This document shows positions 37,001 through 48,793 of a DNA stretch of 64,000 nucleotides, in pieces; within the stretch, counting starts at the first letter, position 1; every line of letters begins with the position of its first letter. Source of the DNA: Diorhabda sublineata (Eukaryota; Arthropoda; Insecta; Coleoptera; Chrysomelidae); assembly GCF_026230105.1 (NCBI RefSeq), contig NC_079474.1, positions 44,778,294-44,842,293 of the forward strand, given 5' to 3'. A program made the position numbers and the translations under genes. Below the pieces are notes generated by a model that saw only the letters and a list, made by a program, of their open reading frames with translations, was not told the DNA's origin and ran no database searches.

Positions 37001-40000
37001 TTTTTCTGTAAATGTTTTAGCTACATCCCTTTCCTCTAAAGCTGCCAACACGGGATTCTCATTTTCTTCAGAAAATTGGAGGTTAAAGGAGATTATTAGA
37101 TTCAAAAACAAATCAGGTATCTGCTCTTCTAAATCTGTATCTGGAGGATATTCGATGTTATCAAGAATGAATGAAAGGAATCTTTTTCCCAAAAAATCTA
37201 AAAAATATTGAATTGTTTTTAAAAATATTCTTTTTTATTTCATCATGATTTGATGATTACCATTATGAGTCACAGGCATTGGTTCTCCCATTGAAAATAC
37301 CATTGTTAATAGTAAAGACGAATAATTTAGTTTTGGAATGTTTCTTGGATTTGACATGATATCCCTAGAAAATATTTTTAATAATATAATAACACAAAAA
37401 GAATTTGAGAAGGAAAAAAAGACAAATGAGGTGTGAAATAAGGTGACTTGGGAACAGAATAAAAACATATCCCCTTAAAGAGTCACAATTAAATCAGATT
37501 AAAAAATATTGTAAATGTGTTAATATATTATAATGAGAAGAAAAACATCAGAAGCTCAAAAATAGCTACAAAGATTAAATATGAAAGAATACACAATAAA
37601 TCGAAGTTCAAGGATGTGGATACTTGTGACATCATTATTTTGCAAGAAAGGCTGCAAGAAGCTGATTTTTCTCCAAAATAACATCCTAACCTTAATTTCA
37701 GAGAAGTTGGAAAGACACACAAAAACAAAAAAGAATAAAGTAACTAAAGAAACGGAAATAAATAGCTCATTAGAAAGTTTGAAGGAAATTTCCTTATGAA
37801 AGTGTCATCAATTTTTCAGAAATCTAAAATCAAAATCATCAAGTTTCAGTATATATAATAATAATGTGAAAATATAAACTTTTCAGTAATTTCTGTTGTT
37901 TTAATTGTGCCCCAATACTTCCCTAGCATTGTCCTAAACTACCCCAGGGTAAGATGATTGATACACTTTACATATTAAAGAAAAATGTATCACAATCATT
38001 TTATTTTTTAATTTGAGAAATTTTCAATAGTACCATTATAAACCAAAAATTTTTTTAATTGATATTATTTCCGGAATAGCAACTGAAATAAAAAGCATGA
38101 AGAAGTAAAAATGTACCAAACATCCCCACATTCCCACATCTGTTAAAAGAAAAGGAGTAAAGTAAAACATTTCAACATTTCAAAAGCCCAGCATAGAGAA
38201 ACGAGGGAATTTGGAATTGAAACCTCTGACAATATACATATAAAAATAGTTTGTAAGACCTAAATAAGGTAACTAAGTTTTTTTATAATTATAACAAGCA
38301 AAACTAACATGAAAATAAGTAAAACAATCAGACTCTGGAAAATAAATATGAGAGATATGTACATTTGAAATAGAATAGACCTTATAAATAAAATTAATTC
38401 CTATTCTCTTGAAGAAGAATTCAAGCAATCTTCTTGAAGTTAAATAGATAAGCAGCTTTTCCTCAAGGCTTTCCATTCTCCTTATGCATCAGTTACAGCT
38501 TCATCATCAGTTTGGACAAGATAATTAAATATTTGATTGTTTATTTTCGATTTTTGTTACTTACCTAGCGAGTTCACTGGGTAATACAGAATTTAACATA
38601 ATAGTAATAACAGTTTTATCTAAACTACATAAAACTCCAAATGCTTGTAATAATAATTGCCTAATGGACCATCTCGTTTCCATTTGATAATACTGAATTA
38701 GAGTAGTAATAACATGATATTGATCAGAAGATATTACATGTCTAGATATGCTTGCATCTGCATTGGACTGCAAAAGATTTTAAAAAATTTAAAGTTTGTC
38801 TAAAAAAGTATCAATAGCTTATACTTAATTCTTATAAATGAAGTAGATCATAAATGTTTATAGATATTACCAGAATTGAAATCATCTCAATGATATACTC
38901 CTTAATAACATCTTCGTCCTCATGTAACATCCAACTTCTTTGTTGAGCATCTTCCTTGCAGGAAGTTAATTCGTTGAAAATGATTTTCAAGCGACTAGCA
39001 TCGTGAGTTTGGTCTATTTGAACATCATCCACTAAGGAAGCTTGTGAATGAGATAAAATTGTACTCAGATATGGAAATACGGAAGCAGGAAGTAACTCAT
39101 GTAATCTAATCAATAAAAAAATTAATATGAAAAAGTTAACTCACAATAGTAACAAAAAATAATTTAATATATTGTACTTGCCCTTGAACTACAGTAACCA
39201 TGGCAATTCTGGACATCTCATGTGAAAGTTGAGTGTTAATTCTAACACTTTCCACTAGATCATAAACGGATTGATGAGTAATTGGAGGGGAAATATTACT
39301 ACTTAAAGAGCTAGAAACAGTTGATTCAGACTTTTTAGATTCTTTGAATATATCAGATCTAATTTCATCATGAATATTCTCAATAGATTTCCTAATGCTA
39401 GATTTACTAATGGGTTTCATTGGATCTTCATTTAGACTAGAATTAATTGAGTATGAAATAATAGTCATTGAGCAGTTATAAGACTAACCTTCTATTTCTT
39501 CGTTCAGAATAACAGCTGGTGGAAGAATTTATAGGTTCTATCTTTCCATCCGAGTTTTTAAATAATAAGGGAGGATTTTCATCACTATCGACTCCAACGG
39601 AGTTTTTGGAAACCTCTGGTAGCTGCTCTATTTGTTTCCTCAACTCTTTTAGCCTCTTTATTATATCACTTTTATCACGAATTGAGCATTCTGAAGGTGT
39701 TTTCAAGTTTACCAAACAGTTGTCTATGAATTGTAAGAAAAACGAAGGGTTTACAGTTACTGTTTCCACATAATTTGATGGTATATAGCCCATATCACCT
39801 CTTTCATTAATGACTTCCCACCAATTTTTGTGTTTAGTGTTAGTTTGTTGAAGCAAAAAGTACTCATTACTTCTGAAACTCAATGTTTTGGCATACGTAG
39901 CTTTGAAGTCATATAAACTGTGGAGCATATCCAAATTTCCTGATGAAATGTAAAGTATGTCAAAATTAATACTTTAATTCATTTTAATTAAAATTGTATT

Positions 40001-40087
40001 ATCTATGTATTATTTCCAGACAATAACGTACTTTTAACAAAACATACTTGAACTAAACTCACCAGTTAGAATGATGTCTTGTGACAT
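34016..40087 (-). CDS. NCKIPSD: NCKIPSD/SPIN90 homologue, SH3 plus leucine-rich domain
   Basis: Nine exons in transcript order: 40087-40063, 39939-39489, 39436-39182, 39105-38871, 38767-38565, 37364-37261, 37197-36976, 36917-36745, 34204-34016. They total 1857 nt, encoding 618 residues. Residues 14-70 form an SH3 domain (LYDF at 17-20, WW at 48-49, GYIPSNY at 59-65), followed by a low-complexity linker with serine-rich stretches. Residues from about 230 on are the leucine-rich armadillo-like domain, with DAQQRSWMLHEDEDVI, YYQMETRWSIRQLLL, LPSELARDI, MVFSMGEPMPV, QIPDLFLNLIISFNL and DPVRIFDHEPAPPHSLLK. In the family this C-terminal domain binds Arp2/3 and nucleates linear actin filaments without a mother filament; the SH3 domain docks proline-rich partners. 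One intron (39106-39181) appears to use a GC donor. Intron 8 is 2.5 kb and repeat-filled. Confidence 0.94.
34600..36310. repeat. degenerate tandem repeats of about 190 bp in NCKIPSD intron 8
   Basis: The motif GTGGATAAATAATTTGAA then TTGTTGATAAACAA recurs in diverged form near 34640, 35480, 35895, 36085 and 36265, each followed by an A-rich run, CTTTTCACCCTT-like sequence, a 'TTAAACTTTGATAA' block and a stretch ending in ATGTTAAAAAATAAT. Weaker matches lie at about 35610 and 35780. The array is interrupted by the MITE at 35004-35180. Confidence 0.75.
35004..35180. mobile_element. MITE, 177 bp, 23-bp terminal inverted repeats
   Basis: The ends ATGATGTAAAGACTACAAGG at 35004 and CCTTGTAGTCTTTACATCAT at 35161-35180 are inverted. 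Inside is a perfect 14-bp inverted repeat, AGCCAATGAGAATT at 35074-35087 and AATTCTCATTGGCT at 35120-35133. It has no coding capacity. A shorter copy in the opposite orientation is at 58969-59104. Confidence 0.92.
37365..38564. other. NCKIPSD intron 5
   Basis: An intron of 1200 bp. It is AT-rich, with no transposon or exon recognised. The reading frames at 37528-37799 and 38273-38476 show no conserved motif. Confidence 0.5.
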
Positions 40088-40600
40088 TGTGTTATTCCTT
40101 ATGTAATAAAAATTATCGCCCGACTTAAAAAATATTATTCAATTTCAAAAACTTGTCACACCTCTTTTTTGTTTATATACTTGACGTTTATTGTATTTTA
40201 CTTTTGCACTGCCATCTACCCACAAGGTTCTAAAGCTAGTAGGCAAATGCTGGCGAACACACACATTTACGAAATGTTGCCGAAGCTCCCGAGCCCCCAG
40301 CTCCCATAAGCATTTTGTGGGTGTAAAAATGACCGTTTCTTTTTTTTTCTTTTCGTTTCAACGACACTTAACAACTAGAAATTGCAAATCATTGTTATAA
40401 AAACAAATTAAGATAAAAATGACATATTTGTAATAAAGTAAATTGTTATTTAATGACAGTGACAGTTTTCTAATTTCGAAATGTCAAAATAGTTGTATTT
40501 GTAGAGACAGAAAATGTTCCTAAAAACCGAATTTTAAGCAGTAAATGGATCTAAACGTTGTTTAGCAAATAATACTATTCTATTATTTGAAAAATAAAAT
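40088..40600. promoter_or_regulatory. shared NCKIPSD-rogdi divergent promoter region
   Basis: Only 513 bp separate the two divergent start codons, so the promoters and both 5' UTRs must fit here. I saw no clear TATA box. The region is less AT-rich at 40250-40320 (CCGAAGCTCCCGAGCCCCCA) than its surroundings, which fits a housekeeping-type promoter. Sharing of elements is inference. Confidence 0.6.
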
Positions 40601-43600
40601 ATGACGGAGTGCGAAAAAGAGGAAGCTACAAATTTGGTAATAAATCAATTTAAACAACTAGGTCAAATTTTATTGATTAATTATATTTCAGCAAAAAGAA
40701 TTCGAATGGGTATTAAATCAAGAAGTTCATAAAGGTCTCGACCAGATTCATCAGATACTAGTGGTATGTGATCTATTTACATATTATGTACATATTAGTA
40801 GGGTTAATTAATGTTCGACATTATAGGAGTGTGCTAGAAGGTTTCCAGTTGCTTTATATGGACATGATAATTCTGCAAAACAAGATAAATTCGTTTTATC
40901 AGTACCAGCTGATCAGTTGAAATGTGTTGTCACATTAACAGGAGATAGTATTACACATGCAGTAGGTATTTACATGAAGAGACACATTCGCTAACTGATA
41001 TACACATCGACTTTGCAGATGAATGTAACATTTTTTGTTATAGGATATCAATTTTAAAGTTGTGAGACAGACGACAGTCACAAATGTACGTACGACAATT
41101 CAAAGTGAGTATCCGTGGAAATTACAGCAGGTACAAGATGCAGCAAATCATTTGCAGCAAGCCATATACCACATTGACGATGTTGGTAAACATTACAAAT
41201 TCAAGTTAGTAAAAAGAAATTTATCATTTTTTTTCATGAATTTTGGTTGCTTTAACAACAAATTGAATAATAAATTTATATACTATCTATTAATTTTTAT
41301 TTGGTAATAATGATTTCAAAGTGTTTAATAGCATCCCATTCCATTTTAATAATATGTTTTGGCGATATTTTATTCATTTTATGTTTTATATTTGTTTTAA
41401 TCAAATTTGCCAGCTTTAGTTTTAATCTGTGATAAGGTTTTCATTGGACAATGATATCTATAATTTGTTGAGATTTAAGTCTTCTTAATAAATTTATCAA
41501 TAAAATCTGCTTTCAAATATTTCATTAATACAAGAGAAAAATTGATTGATATGAAATCTCATTATATAGGGTGTTCTAAAAAAACACAAGATTTGTATTT
41601 TTTGTTTTAAAATGTTTATCAAATTTCAAAGTATACAGGGAATGGTTGTGTACAATGTATATAGTGAACACACTGTTTACACTACTACTACACAAACTCT
41701 CATAATTACACAAACATACGCCCGTTATGATAACCAAATTATTATTTCCAGAAATTGAAGGTAAACTAAAACTTATTTACTTGACTTACCTGTTTTATAC
41801 TAAATTTCCCCACTAATGAGCCTTCTCCTACAACTTCTTGGGTAGGAAATTTCATATTAATTCCTTAACTACTAAATTATAGAGTGGGCTGTGGGTTTAA
41901 ATAGAAACAAAAGGCATATTACTTACAGTCCACTCTTTAGTTTAGTATTCAAGGAATAAATGTGAAGTTTCCCGCCCAAGAAGTAACCACTAAAATTATT
42001 TTTTGCGGAAGGAGGTTCATTGGTGGGAAAATTTAGTATTTAATAGGTGGGTCAAGTTAATGGGTTTTAGTTTACCTTCAGTCTCTGAAAACAATAATTT
42101 GGTTATCAAAATGTGAGTGTGATTGTTGGTTTGGGGGTTGTGTGTTCAGCGGTTCCAAAAAATCTAACTTAACAACATATAGGACAATAAATAATTGGCA
42201 TAAATAGATTTGCAAGCATATTTATCCTTTCTATTACCATATTGGTTATAGAAGGTTTACATAATAGTGAGTCAGTAATGTTATGAGGTGATATTACTCT
42301 CCATTTGTACAAGAAAGTTTTCTCTCTTATTTCATGAAAATGCTTAACTGCATATTGTAAGAATCTCTTCAAATTACCTTGAAAACTCGAAATTTAATCA
42401 ATGTTAACAGTTAATAGTCATTACCTCTGTTTGATTAAAAAAAACTTTAATTTGACTTGATCAATAATTATGTAGTTGTATGTAATTTATCTTATCTAAT
42501 TTTGAAACAGAAGAGACCTAAAATCAAGAACGTTTTGATGCATTAATAATAAAATATATAAGATGTAAAAACTTGATTACATCCTAGAGAAAAAATTTTT
42601 TATGGTCATGGATCACACGTTAGCTTTCAAGATCTAAAGACGAAGCAAATTTTGTTTTAATATTCCAGAGAGTAGGAGATAGAGAGAGAGGCATATTGAA
42701 ATTGAAATTTCCTGAAATATCTCTTATAGAAAAAGCGTTTACATGAAAGATCCAACTGTACATTAAGTGATGAATATTTGTCTTTCTATTTCTTTGATTA
42801 TTTATTAAGAAAATATTGATCCCACAAGATTTTAAAAACGTTTCTTTTTTATCAATGGAGTTATTGTTAGATGAATAATTTTCAGTTTGAAGGTTCATAA
42901 TGAGACATTATATAGGTGAAAAATTATTATATTTTAGAGGTGTGTTTCCACAACAACCTCAATCCAACGGAACTTCTTTCTGATGTAATTGATAGTCTCT
43001 TATAAGTTATATTAAATTCATGTTATAATTTACATGAGCTATATCTTCAAGATTTTTTAATTATCTATTTAAGAAGTTTTAATTCCAAATAGTTATTTTT
43101 CACTCAAATTAATTGTCTTATTTAACAAGATTGAACATTTTTAATGCATTAGTTATGTTGGGGAATGTATTTGAAACTGGAAAGTATTAACTCTGTGTTG
43201 TTATTTTTTGCAGTTTATTATATAATTAATATTAAACTTCTGATATCTAATTCTGCTATTAAATTTTTATCAATTTTATTTCAATGTTATCTGTACATTT
43301 ATGACAGCAGAAAATGATCGATTGGCTAAAATACTATATTCATAATATTGAAATATTGTTTCCAAATATGTAAAACATTTTAGTTTTAAATATTTATATG
43401 AAATGAAATTTGAGATGTAACATATTTGAAACAATGAAAAAGGGGTAATAATTAACAGTAGAGAAAATACAAACTTAAATTCCTCAAAATAATAATTTAT
43501 TTGAATTAAACTATCAATATTTAGGATTCCCTCCCCTAGCCCTAATAACAGCTTCCAATCTCCTTTTCATGGATCGAATAAGTTCCTTTACTGGATCTTG

Positions 43601-46600
43601 TTCGATGGTATCCCATTATTCAATGAGCACCGTTTTGATGTCCTATTTTGTACGTGGTGCAGGTACTTTATATCCCATAAATGCTCGATAGAATTAAAGT
43701 CCGGACTACACGCTGGCCAATGAAACTGTGTGAAGGAAATTATCCCTTAAAATTTCTTCTATGTATCGGTTCGCCGTTAATTCAGTTTCAATAAAAATCA
43801 ACTCGATTTTTGCTTCCATTGAAATACCCTCCCAAACTATCCAGGAATCTCCTCCAAAAGTCACGTTTTCTTTTTTGCAATACTGCGAGAATCTTTCTCC
43901 AAGTCTTTTGTAGACTCGTACTTTTCTATTGCTACCATGCAGGCACACTGCTTTCGTCTGAGAACAGAACGGAGCCCCATTGTCCGTTAGTCCAATTAAC
44001 GTATTCTTTGGGAAATAATTAGTGGGCTGGGGTTTATTTGGGGCCAGTAGCTGACCTTTTCGATTTAAGTTTTTCTGCTTTTAGTCTTCTTCTGACTGTC
44101 TAGCCACTCCTGGCGTTTCTTTGAGCTCTTGTTAGACTTGAACACCAGGGATAGCACCAGATATACTGACAATGGATCGAATGTGCACCGTTTTCTTTCA
44201 GAACCGCGTCTTTGATTGAAGTTACCAGTCACTAGGTAAGGACGGTAAACTTTGGAAACAGTAGACTGATTCATGTTCAGCGCACTGACCACTTCTGATG
44301 AGGCTCTGGCCTTATCGCAATAGAGTGACCGCTTGAGCAGCTTTATCACTTGTTGTGTTCATTTTAAGGTAGAATTATTGTTTGTAGTTAACAGTCGGTT
44401 GACTTTTGATGGATAACTAATAGTGGAGGGTCAGGTGGATAATGGTGGATCAGTCACCACTATAGTAAACAAGCATAAAAAAGCTAATGCCATTGGCTTT
44501 TACTAAGAAAAATAAAATTTCGTGCTCAGTTTATTTGCTACGGCTTTCGATTGTAGGGGTATAACCAGAGTCGATTTTTTGCTCACGAGTGTAGTTCTTT
44601 ATTATTGAAATGAACTTGAGTGTTGAAGTTTTCTTTACAAATTTTTAATTACTTCTGCTAGAAAAAAAAAATTCAATTTTACAGAATTGTCTCTGAGGGA
44701 TGAAACAAATGTGAATTAATCAATTATGAATCTAATAAAAACAAATTAATCCTAGTATAGTACTAGTACTGGTAAAGCCGGTATTTTCAAAATAACTCAT
44801 AAATAATAATTTAAAAACATGATATCAAAAATTTTTTGTATGTTATTATGTTGCAATTGAGTAAATATATCTGGAAGCTACTAAAATAAGGTAGGAAAAA
44901 AACAATAGGTAATAAAATTCGTTATGTAAACTGTAAATATAGATTATATTTGTATTTTAATGTCACATTTTATGAATTATAAGAGAAAAGTTTAAAGTCA
45001 TTGGTAAATTTTCATTAAAAAAATATACAAATCAAATGCTTCTGTTACATAATTGAGGACAGGGTATGATAAAACGAAAATTCAAAAGTTGCAAGGAACA
45101 CACATTATTGAAATGTGTCGTATTTTTTTGAATCTACTAATTATATTGATATAGAAATTTGCGATCTTATTCCATTTGAATATTTTGTGTTCTGTTTGAT
45201 CGTTTTTATCATAATAATCATCAAGACTTATGAACTATTGGAATTCGTGTGTTCGTTCGTGTTCACATATATATTAATCGTTCTTCTCCAATTCTTTTAA
45301 CATGGCTAAATCAACTTAATTGTTCTTCTTATATTTTGTTTTGAATTGATTTTATATTCAAATTTTCTCTTATAATGTTATTTATTTTATCGTATCTCCA
45401 TTTATCCTACATTTTTCTTAGAAATCTCATTTCTTTACTTTATATTTTACTTTTTTACATATTTCTGTGATTTGTTTTGGTATTTCCTTTGTAAATAGAA
45501 ACTGTGTCTCAATTGCGAATAATTTACCATGCTGCTTCAGTTTCTTCGTTTGACTCTTGTTCCAGTATCCTATTTGGTCATGCCAAGGTATTTAAAGTTC
45601 GTGATTTTTTCTCTATTTTTAAATCTCCTAATTTTATTTCATGTCTTCAGTTACGGCTAAAACTGCTGCTAGTCTTGTTACCACTATCGATTCTATTTCT
45701 ATTTAATTTGTTATCTTAGTAGTTTGTGTGGATTTTTACCTGTTCCTATCTTTGAGCGATAAGGTTTTTGGCAATCATTAGTTTTAATTTTATCTTAATT
45801 GCTAATTATATTTATTTGTTATTTTATATCATAACAAATTTTGAATCAGTAATCATTATTTAGGCAGTTTTCAGCTTATTATCAAAACTCTTCCACGTTT
45901 CTTGTTTTCAATTGGTTTTTACTTTTTCAATATTTAATTTAGAGTGATTTTTATTACCTTCCTGATGATTAACTATCAATAATTTTTCTATTAATCAATG
46001 TCCTTTAAGCCAAATTCTGTTTATACCTCAGTACTATTCTACTATTTCATATCTGATAGTTTTATCGATTGTTTTCGATCTATTTGATGTAATCATAAGT
46101 TTACCAAATTGTTTCCAAGTCTTCTGATGAGGTCCTCATATCCGAGAATTTACTATCAATATTTTTTCTATTAGTCGACGTCCTTTGAGCCAAAATATTT
46201 TTTTTACTACAGTACTTTTCAATGATTTCATCTCTGATGGTTTCATCGATTGTTTTCGATGTATTTTATGTTGTCACTAGTTATAGTTAACCAAATTGTT
46301 TCCAAGTCTTCTGATGAGTTCTACATTCCTGAGGATTTACTATCAATAATTTTTGTATTAGTCCACGCCTTTTGTACCAAAATATTTTTTTACTACAGTA
46401 CTATTTAATTATTTCATCTCTGTTGGTTTCATCGATTGTTTTCGATGTATTTGATGTGATCATAAGTTGTAGTAAACAAAATTGTTTCCAGGTCATCTGA
46501 TGAGGTCCTTCACGTATTAGGAAATATTTTGGGTAGCTTACAGAGGGGCCGAACTAGTTTAATAGTACCTAGGAAGAAAACAATTTATGATTTACTTAAG

Positions 46601-48526
46601 AGTCGCAATATGGTAAGTATGATAAACAGATTTTGACAAAAAACCAGAAAATATTGAAGTCTCTTCCAGCTGCTTATCAGTTTTCTCAGTTTTGATCAAT
46701 TTAACTTATTATCCTCATTTCCTCTCCCCCTACCTTTATAGATACACCTTTTTTGATTTGGGGTGTTCAATTTACTATTATTGTTCCCGCAACTTTTTTC
46801 AACGTCCAACTTGTATAACCTGATAAATCCTCCCACATTGATTTTTTATTAAACATGTCATTAATCACATCAAACTATTGCTATAAGCTAATACATCTTG
46901 TTTTGACATAATAATTTCCCATTTGAAATTATTTAAATTTAAAAACATTGCACAAATGTAACCCCGACAGTGATACAATCTCTTGTGTGTAATTTAACTC
47001 ACTAACCAAATTTCTGTCTTATATTAATGCAACTGCGAAGAATCAAAAATTAAGCTACTTTAATTCAAGGTATATTGTATTCATCAAGATTTATGGTACA
47101 CGATCTTAATGGGGACCCACATCATAGATGATTTATTCAGGGTGTCCCTTGGACACTTGAGTTCCATTAAGGTATCAAATTACGTACTTTATTTATATTG
47201 ATGTGACTCGAACGACCATACTTATAGATAATTTTAAACTTTCATACAATAGGGTTTTCAGTATTTAAGAGCGGTCTGTAAACAGATAAATATCTTAATA
47301 TTCTGGCGTTCGTTCGAGAAGAGTCGTCGGATTATTGAAACCACGTTTAACTACTTATTTTATTATTTAACAAATAGTTTATTTCAAAGTATTTTTGATG
47401 TTTCAATAAAACGAAAATGGTCAACCATCATTGGTTAGTCCGAAGATACATTACACCTCTATCTTAGATAAGATGAGCTAGAGTGTAAGGTCGTCAATTT
47501 ACCTTGCTAACACTTTGACCTATTGATCTATTGTGTACTCCTTTCTATTTACTAGTCCGGTAGCAACGACTTTGCAAAGTGCGCTACCTGTCTGCGGTCT
47601 ATGCGGCTTAGATCTTACAGTAGTCTTTGTCTATGGATTGTCTTGCACTCACAAAGGAGGTGTTCGGCGGTTTCCTTTGGTTCCTTACAGAAACGACAAG
47701 AGCTGTCTAAATTTCTCTTTTCTGTTCTTTAGAAGGTAGTTCACCAGACAGTGTTCAGTGAACATACCAGGTTCTTTTCAGACTAATTGGTGGAATAGGA
47801 CAGAAATCTTTTCGATCGTTTCAGACCTGTAGTATTATTCAATGTTTCTATAATTTCTTCTCATTTTTCCATTCTTTTTATGACCTTGATGGCTTTTTAG
47901 GAAACCTATGAAAGGTTGAATTCCTATCTTAGTTTTTTATCATGTTTTTTAAAAATTTGACTTTTTATTTCAGAAATCTCTTTCGCCTCCTTTAGCTGAA
48001 GACCTAGCAATAAGTTTCTATATACAGAGTCATAAATTGGTATTTGTTATGTACCATTTGATGAATAATCAAGGAGTCATGACACCAGATCCTACACCAG
48101 CAGAGTGTTCGGTACCTTGGTTGAATGAGGTATTAGTATTATTTACAGTCGGATTGCAGCTATGTCAGCAACTGAAAGATAAGGTAATTTTGATTGTTGT
48201 GTAGTTGTAGGATTAAATGCACAACACACGGTTTAAACTATTACTATACCAACACTCACATTATTGTCATTAAAGTCTGAAAGTAAACTGTATCTGAAGA
48301 TGATAACTTGGTTATCGAAACGCGCGTCAGACAGTGTATAATTGTGATTGTTGGTGTAATAGTAGCAACAAATAATGTGTTTAGTATGAATATCACTAAC
48401 ATATTTATTAAAAATTGTGTATAATAATGGTTATTAATTATTGGTTTTTCATTTCAGATCTGTGTTTTTTCTCAATACAAAGATTTCACCGTCGGTTCTA
48501 GATCTAGTAGTCCTTTTCCAAGTTAA
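40601..48526 (+). CDS. rogdi: rogdi homologue, RAVE/rabconnectin complex subunit
   Basis: Exons: 40601-40636, 40692-40763, 40827-40961, 41044-41204, 46492-46612, 47974-48183, 48458-48526. They total 804 nt, encoding 267 residues, all in phase. Family landmarks are EFEWVLNQEVHKGLDQIHQI near residue 14, PADQLKCVVTLTGDSITHAD, PWKLQQVQDAANHLQQAIYH, LAISFYIQSHKLVFVMYHLM, and the C-terminal WLNEVLVLFTVGLQLCQQLK followed by KICVFSQYKDF. ROGDI proteins are about 290 residues, so this is slightly short. ROGDI works with rabconnectin-3/DMXL and WDR7 in V-ATPase assembly; loss in humans causes Kohlschutter-Tonz syndrome, and the fly gene affects memory. AATAAA at 48533-48538 lies just after the stop. 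Intron 4 is 5.3 kb and full of repeats. Confidence 0.96.
41664..42147. mobile_element. foldback element, long copy (family A)
   Basis: The left arm is GTGAACACACTGTTTAC, then ATAACCAAATTATTATTTCC and TTGAAGGTAAACTAAAAC. The right arm repeats it inverted, GTTTTAGTTTACCTTCAG then ACAATAATTTGGTTATCAAA and GTGTGTTC. The arms are about 110 bp and the middle also folds (TAGAGTGGGCTGTGGG against CCACTCTTTAG, CCTTGGA-like). There is no open frame. Related copies are at 48220-48390, 59599-59665 and 61775-61910. Confidence 0.85.
42160..43430. other. rogdi: rogdi intron 4, unannotated part
   Basis: AT-rich intron. The minus-strand frame at 42620-42898 lacks conserved motifs. Confidence 0.4.
43440..44400 (-). 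mobile_element. Tc1-like transposon relic in rogdi intron 4
   Basis: The minus strand at 44349-44150 holds a paired/HTH-like N-terminus (KARASSEVVSALNMNQSTVS). At 43948-43706 it reads CLHGSNRKVRVYKRLGERFS then KENVTFGGDSWIVWEGISME and ELTANRYIEEILRDNF, the first catalytic region and the conserved Tc1 middle. Towards 43500 come decayed residues of the C-terminus (MKRRLEAVIRARGGNP-like). Stops and a deletion between the blocks show it is inactive. Confidence 0.9.
45170..45700 (-). mobile_element. LINE C-terminal fragment (RTE-like)
   Basis: Minus-strand reading has EMRFLRKM then KINNIIRENLNIKSIQNKI and FSHVKRIGEERLIY, the region after the reverse transcriptase thumb in RTE/CR1-like insect elements (RFLR---G, ---LN--SI---I, W-GHV-RM). 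An upstream piece, KIEKKSRTLNTLA, also fits. It is frameshifted and stop-rich. Confidence 0.75.
45958..46508 (+). repeat. rogdi: 186-bp tandem repeat that includes the rogdi exon 5 acceptor
   Basis: Units end with TTGTTTCCAAGTCTTCTGAT at about 46110-46128, TTGTTTCCAAGTCTTCTGAT at about 46297-46315, and TTGTTTCCAGGTCATCTGAT at about 46483-46501. The last is the real intron 4 acceptor plus the first bases of exon 5. Each unit also carries CTATCAATAATTTTT, TTTACTACAGTACT and TTTCATCGATTGTTTTCGAT. The spacing is 187 and 186 bp, with an earlier partial unit near 45958. In the two upstream copies the CCAGG of the true site is CCAAG. Confidence 0.9.
47510..47790 (-). mobile_element. LINE 3' fragment with CCHC zinc knuckle
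   Basis: The minus strand reads DSSCRFCKEPKETAEHLLCE then CKTIHRQR, a CxxC-x7-H-x4-C zinc knuckle typical of the C-terminus of Jockey/R1-type open reading frames, followed by decayed sequence. It sits in rogdi intron 5. Confidence 0.82.
48220..48390. mobile_element. foldback element, short copy (family A)
   Basis: CTATTACTATACCAACACTC at the left folds onto GATTGTTGGTGTAATAGTAG at the right. Between them is GATAACTTGGTTATCGAAAC then GCGCGTC, the core shared with 61815-61850 in inverse orientation. It lies in rogdi intron 6. Confidence 0.85.
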
Positions 48527-48793
48527 ATTGGAAATAAAGTATTCGAATAAAAACCGAGAAGTTTGCATATATAATAAAATAATATTTTCAAAATAATAAC
48601 GAAATGCATATGTTGAGCTCTCGGATAGTAATTTAAATTACTGATATTGTCAATTTGTTGTTGGTTTGACATATGTATATATTGTAGGTATTAATAAACG
48701 TATATACTGTTGAATTTCATTTTTATTATACCCTATTTATCATTGTTTGATATTATTGTCCTTACTAGTATTCATTTTCGAATGGTGTTATGG

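Noticed and set aside
39136..39468. NCKIPSD exon 3 read as an independent ORF starting MTIISY
   Set aside because: The upstream residues lie in intron 2 beyond the acceptor at 39437 and the downstream ones run into intron 3; only 39182-39436 is exon.
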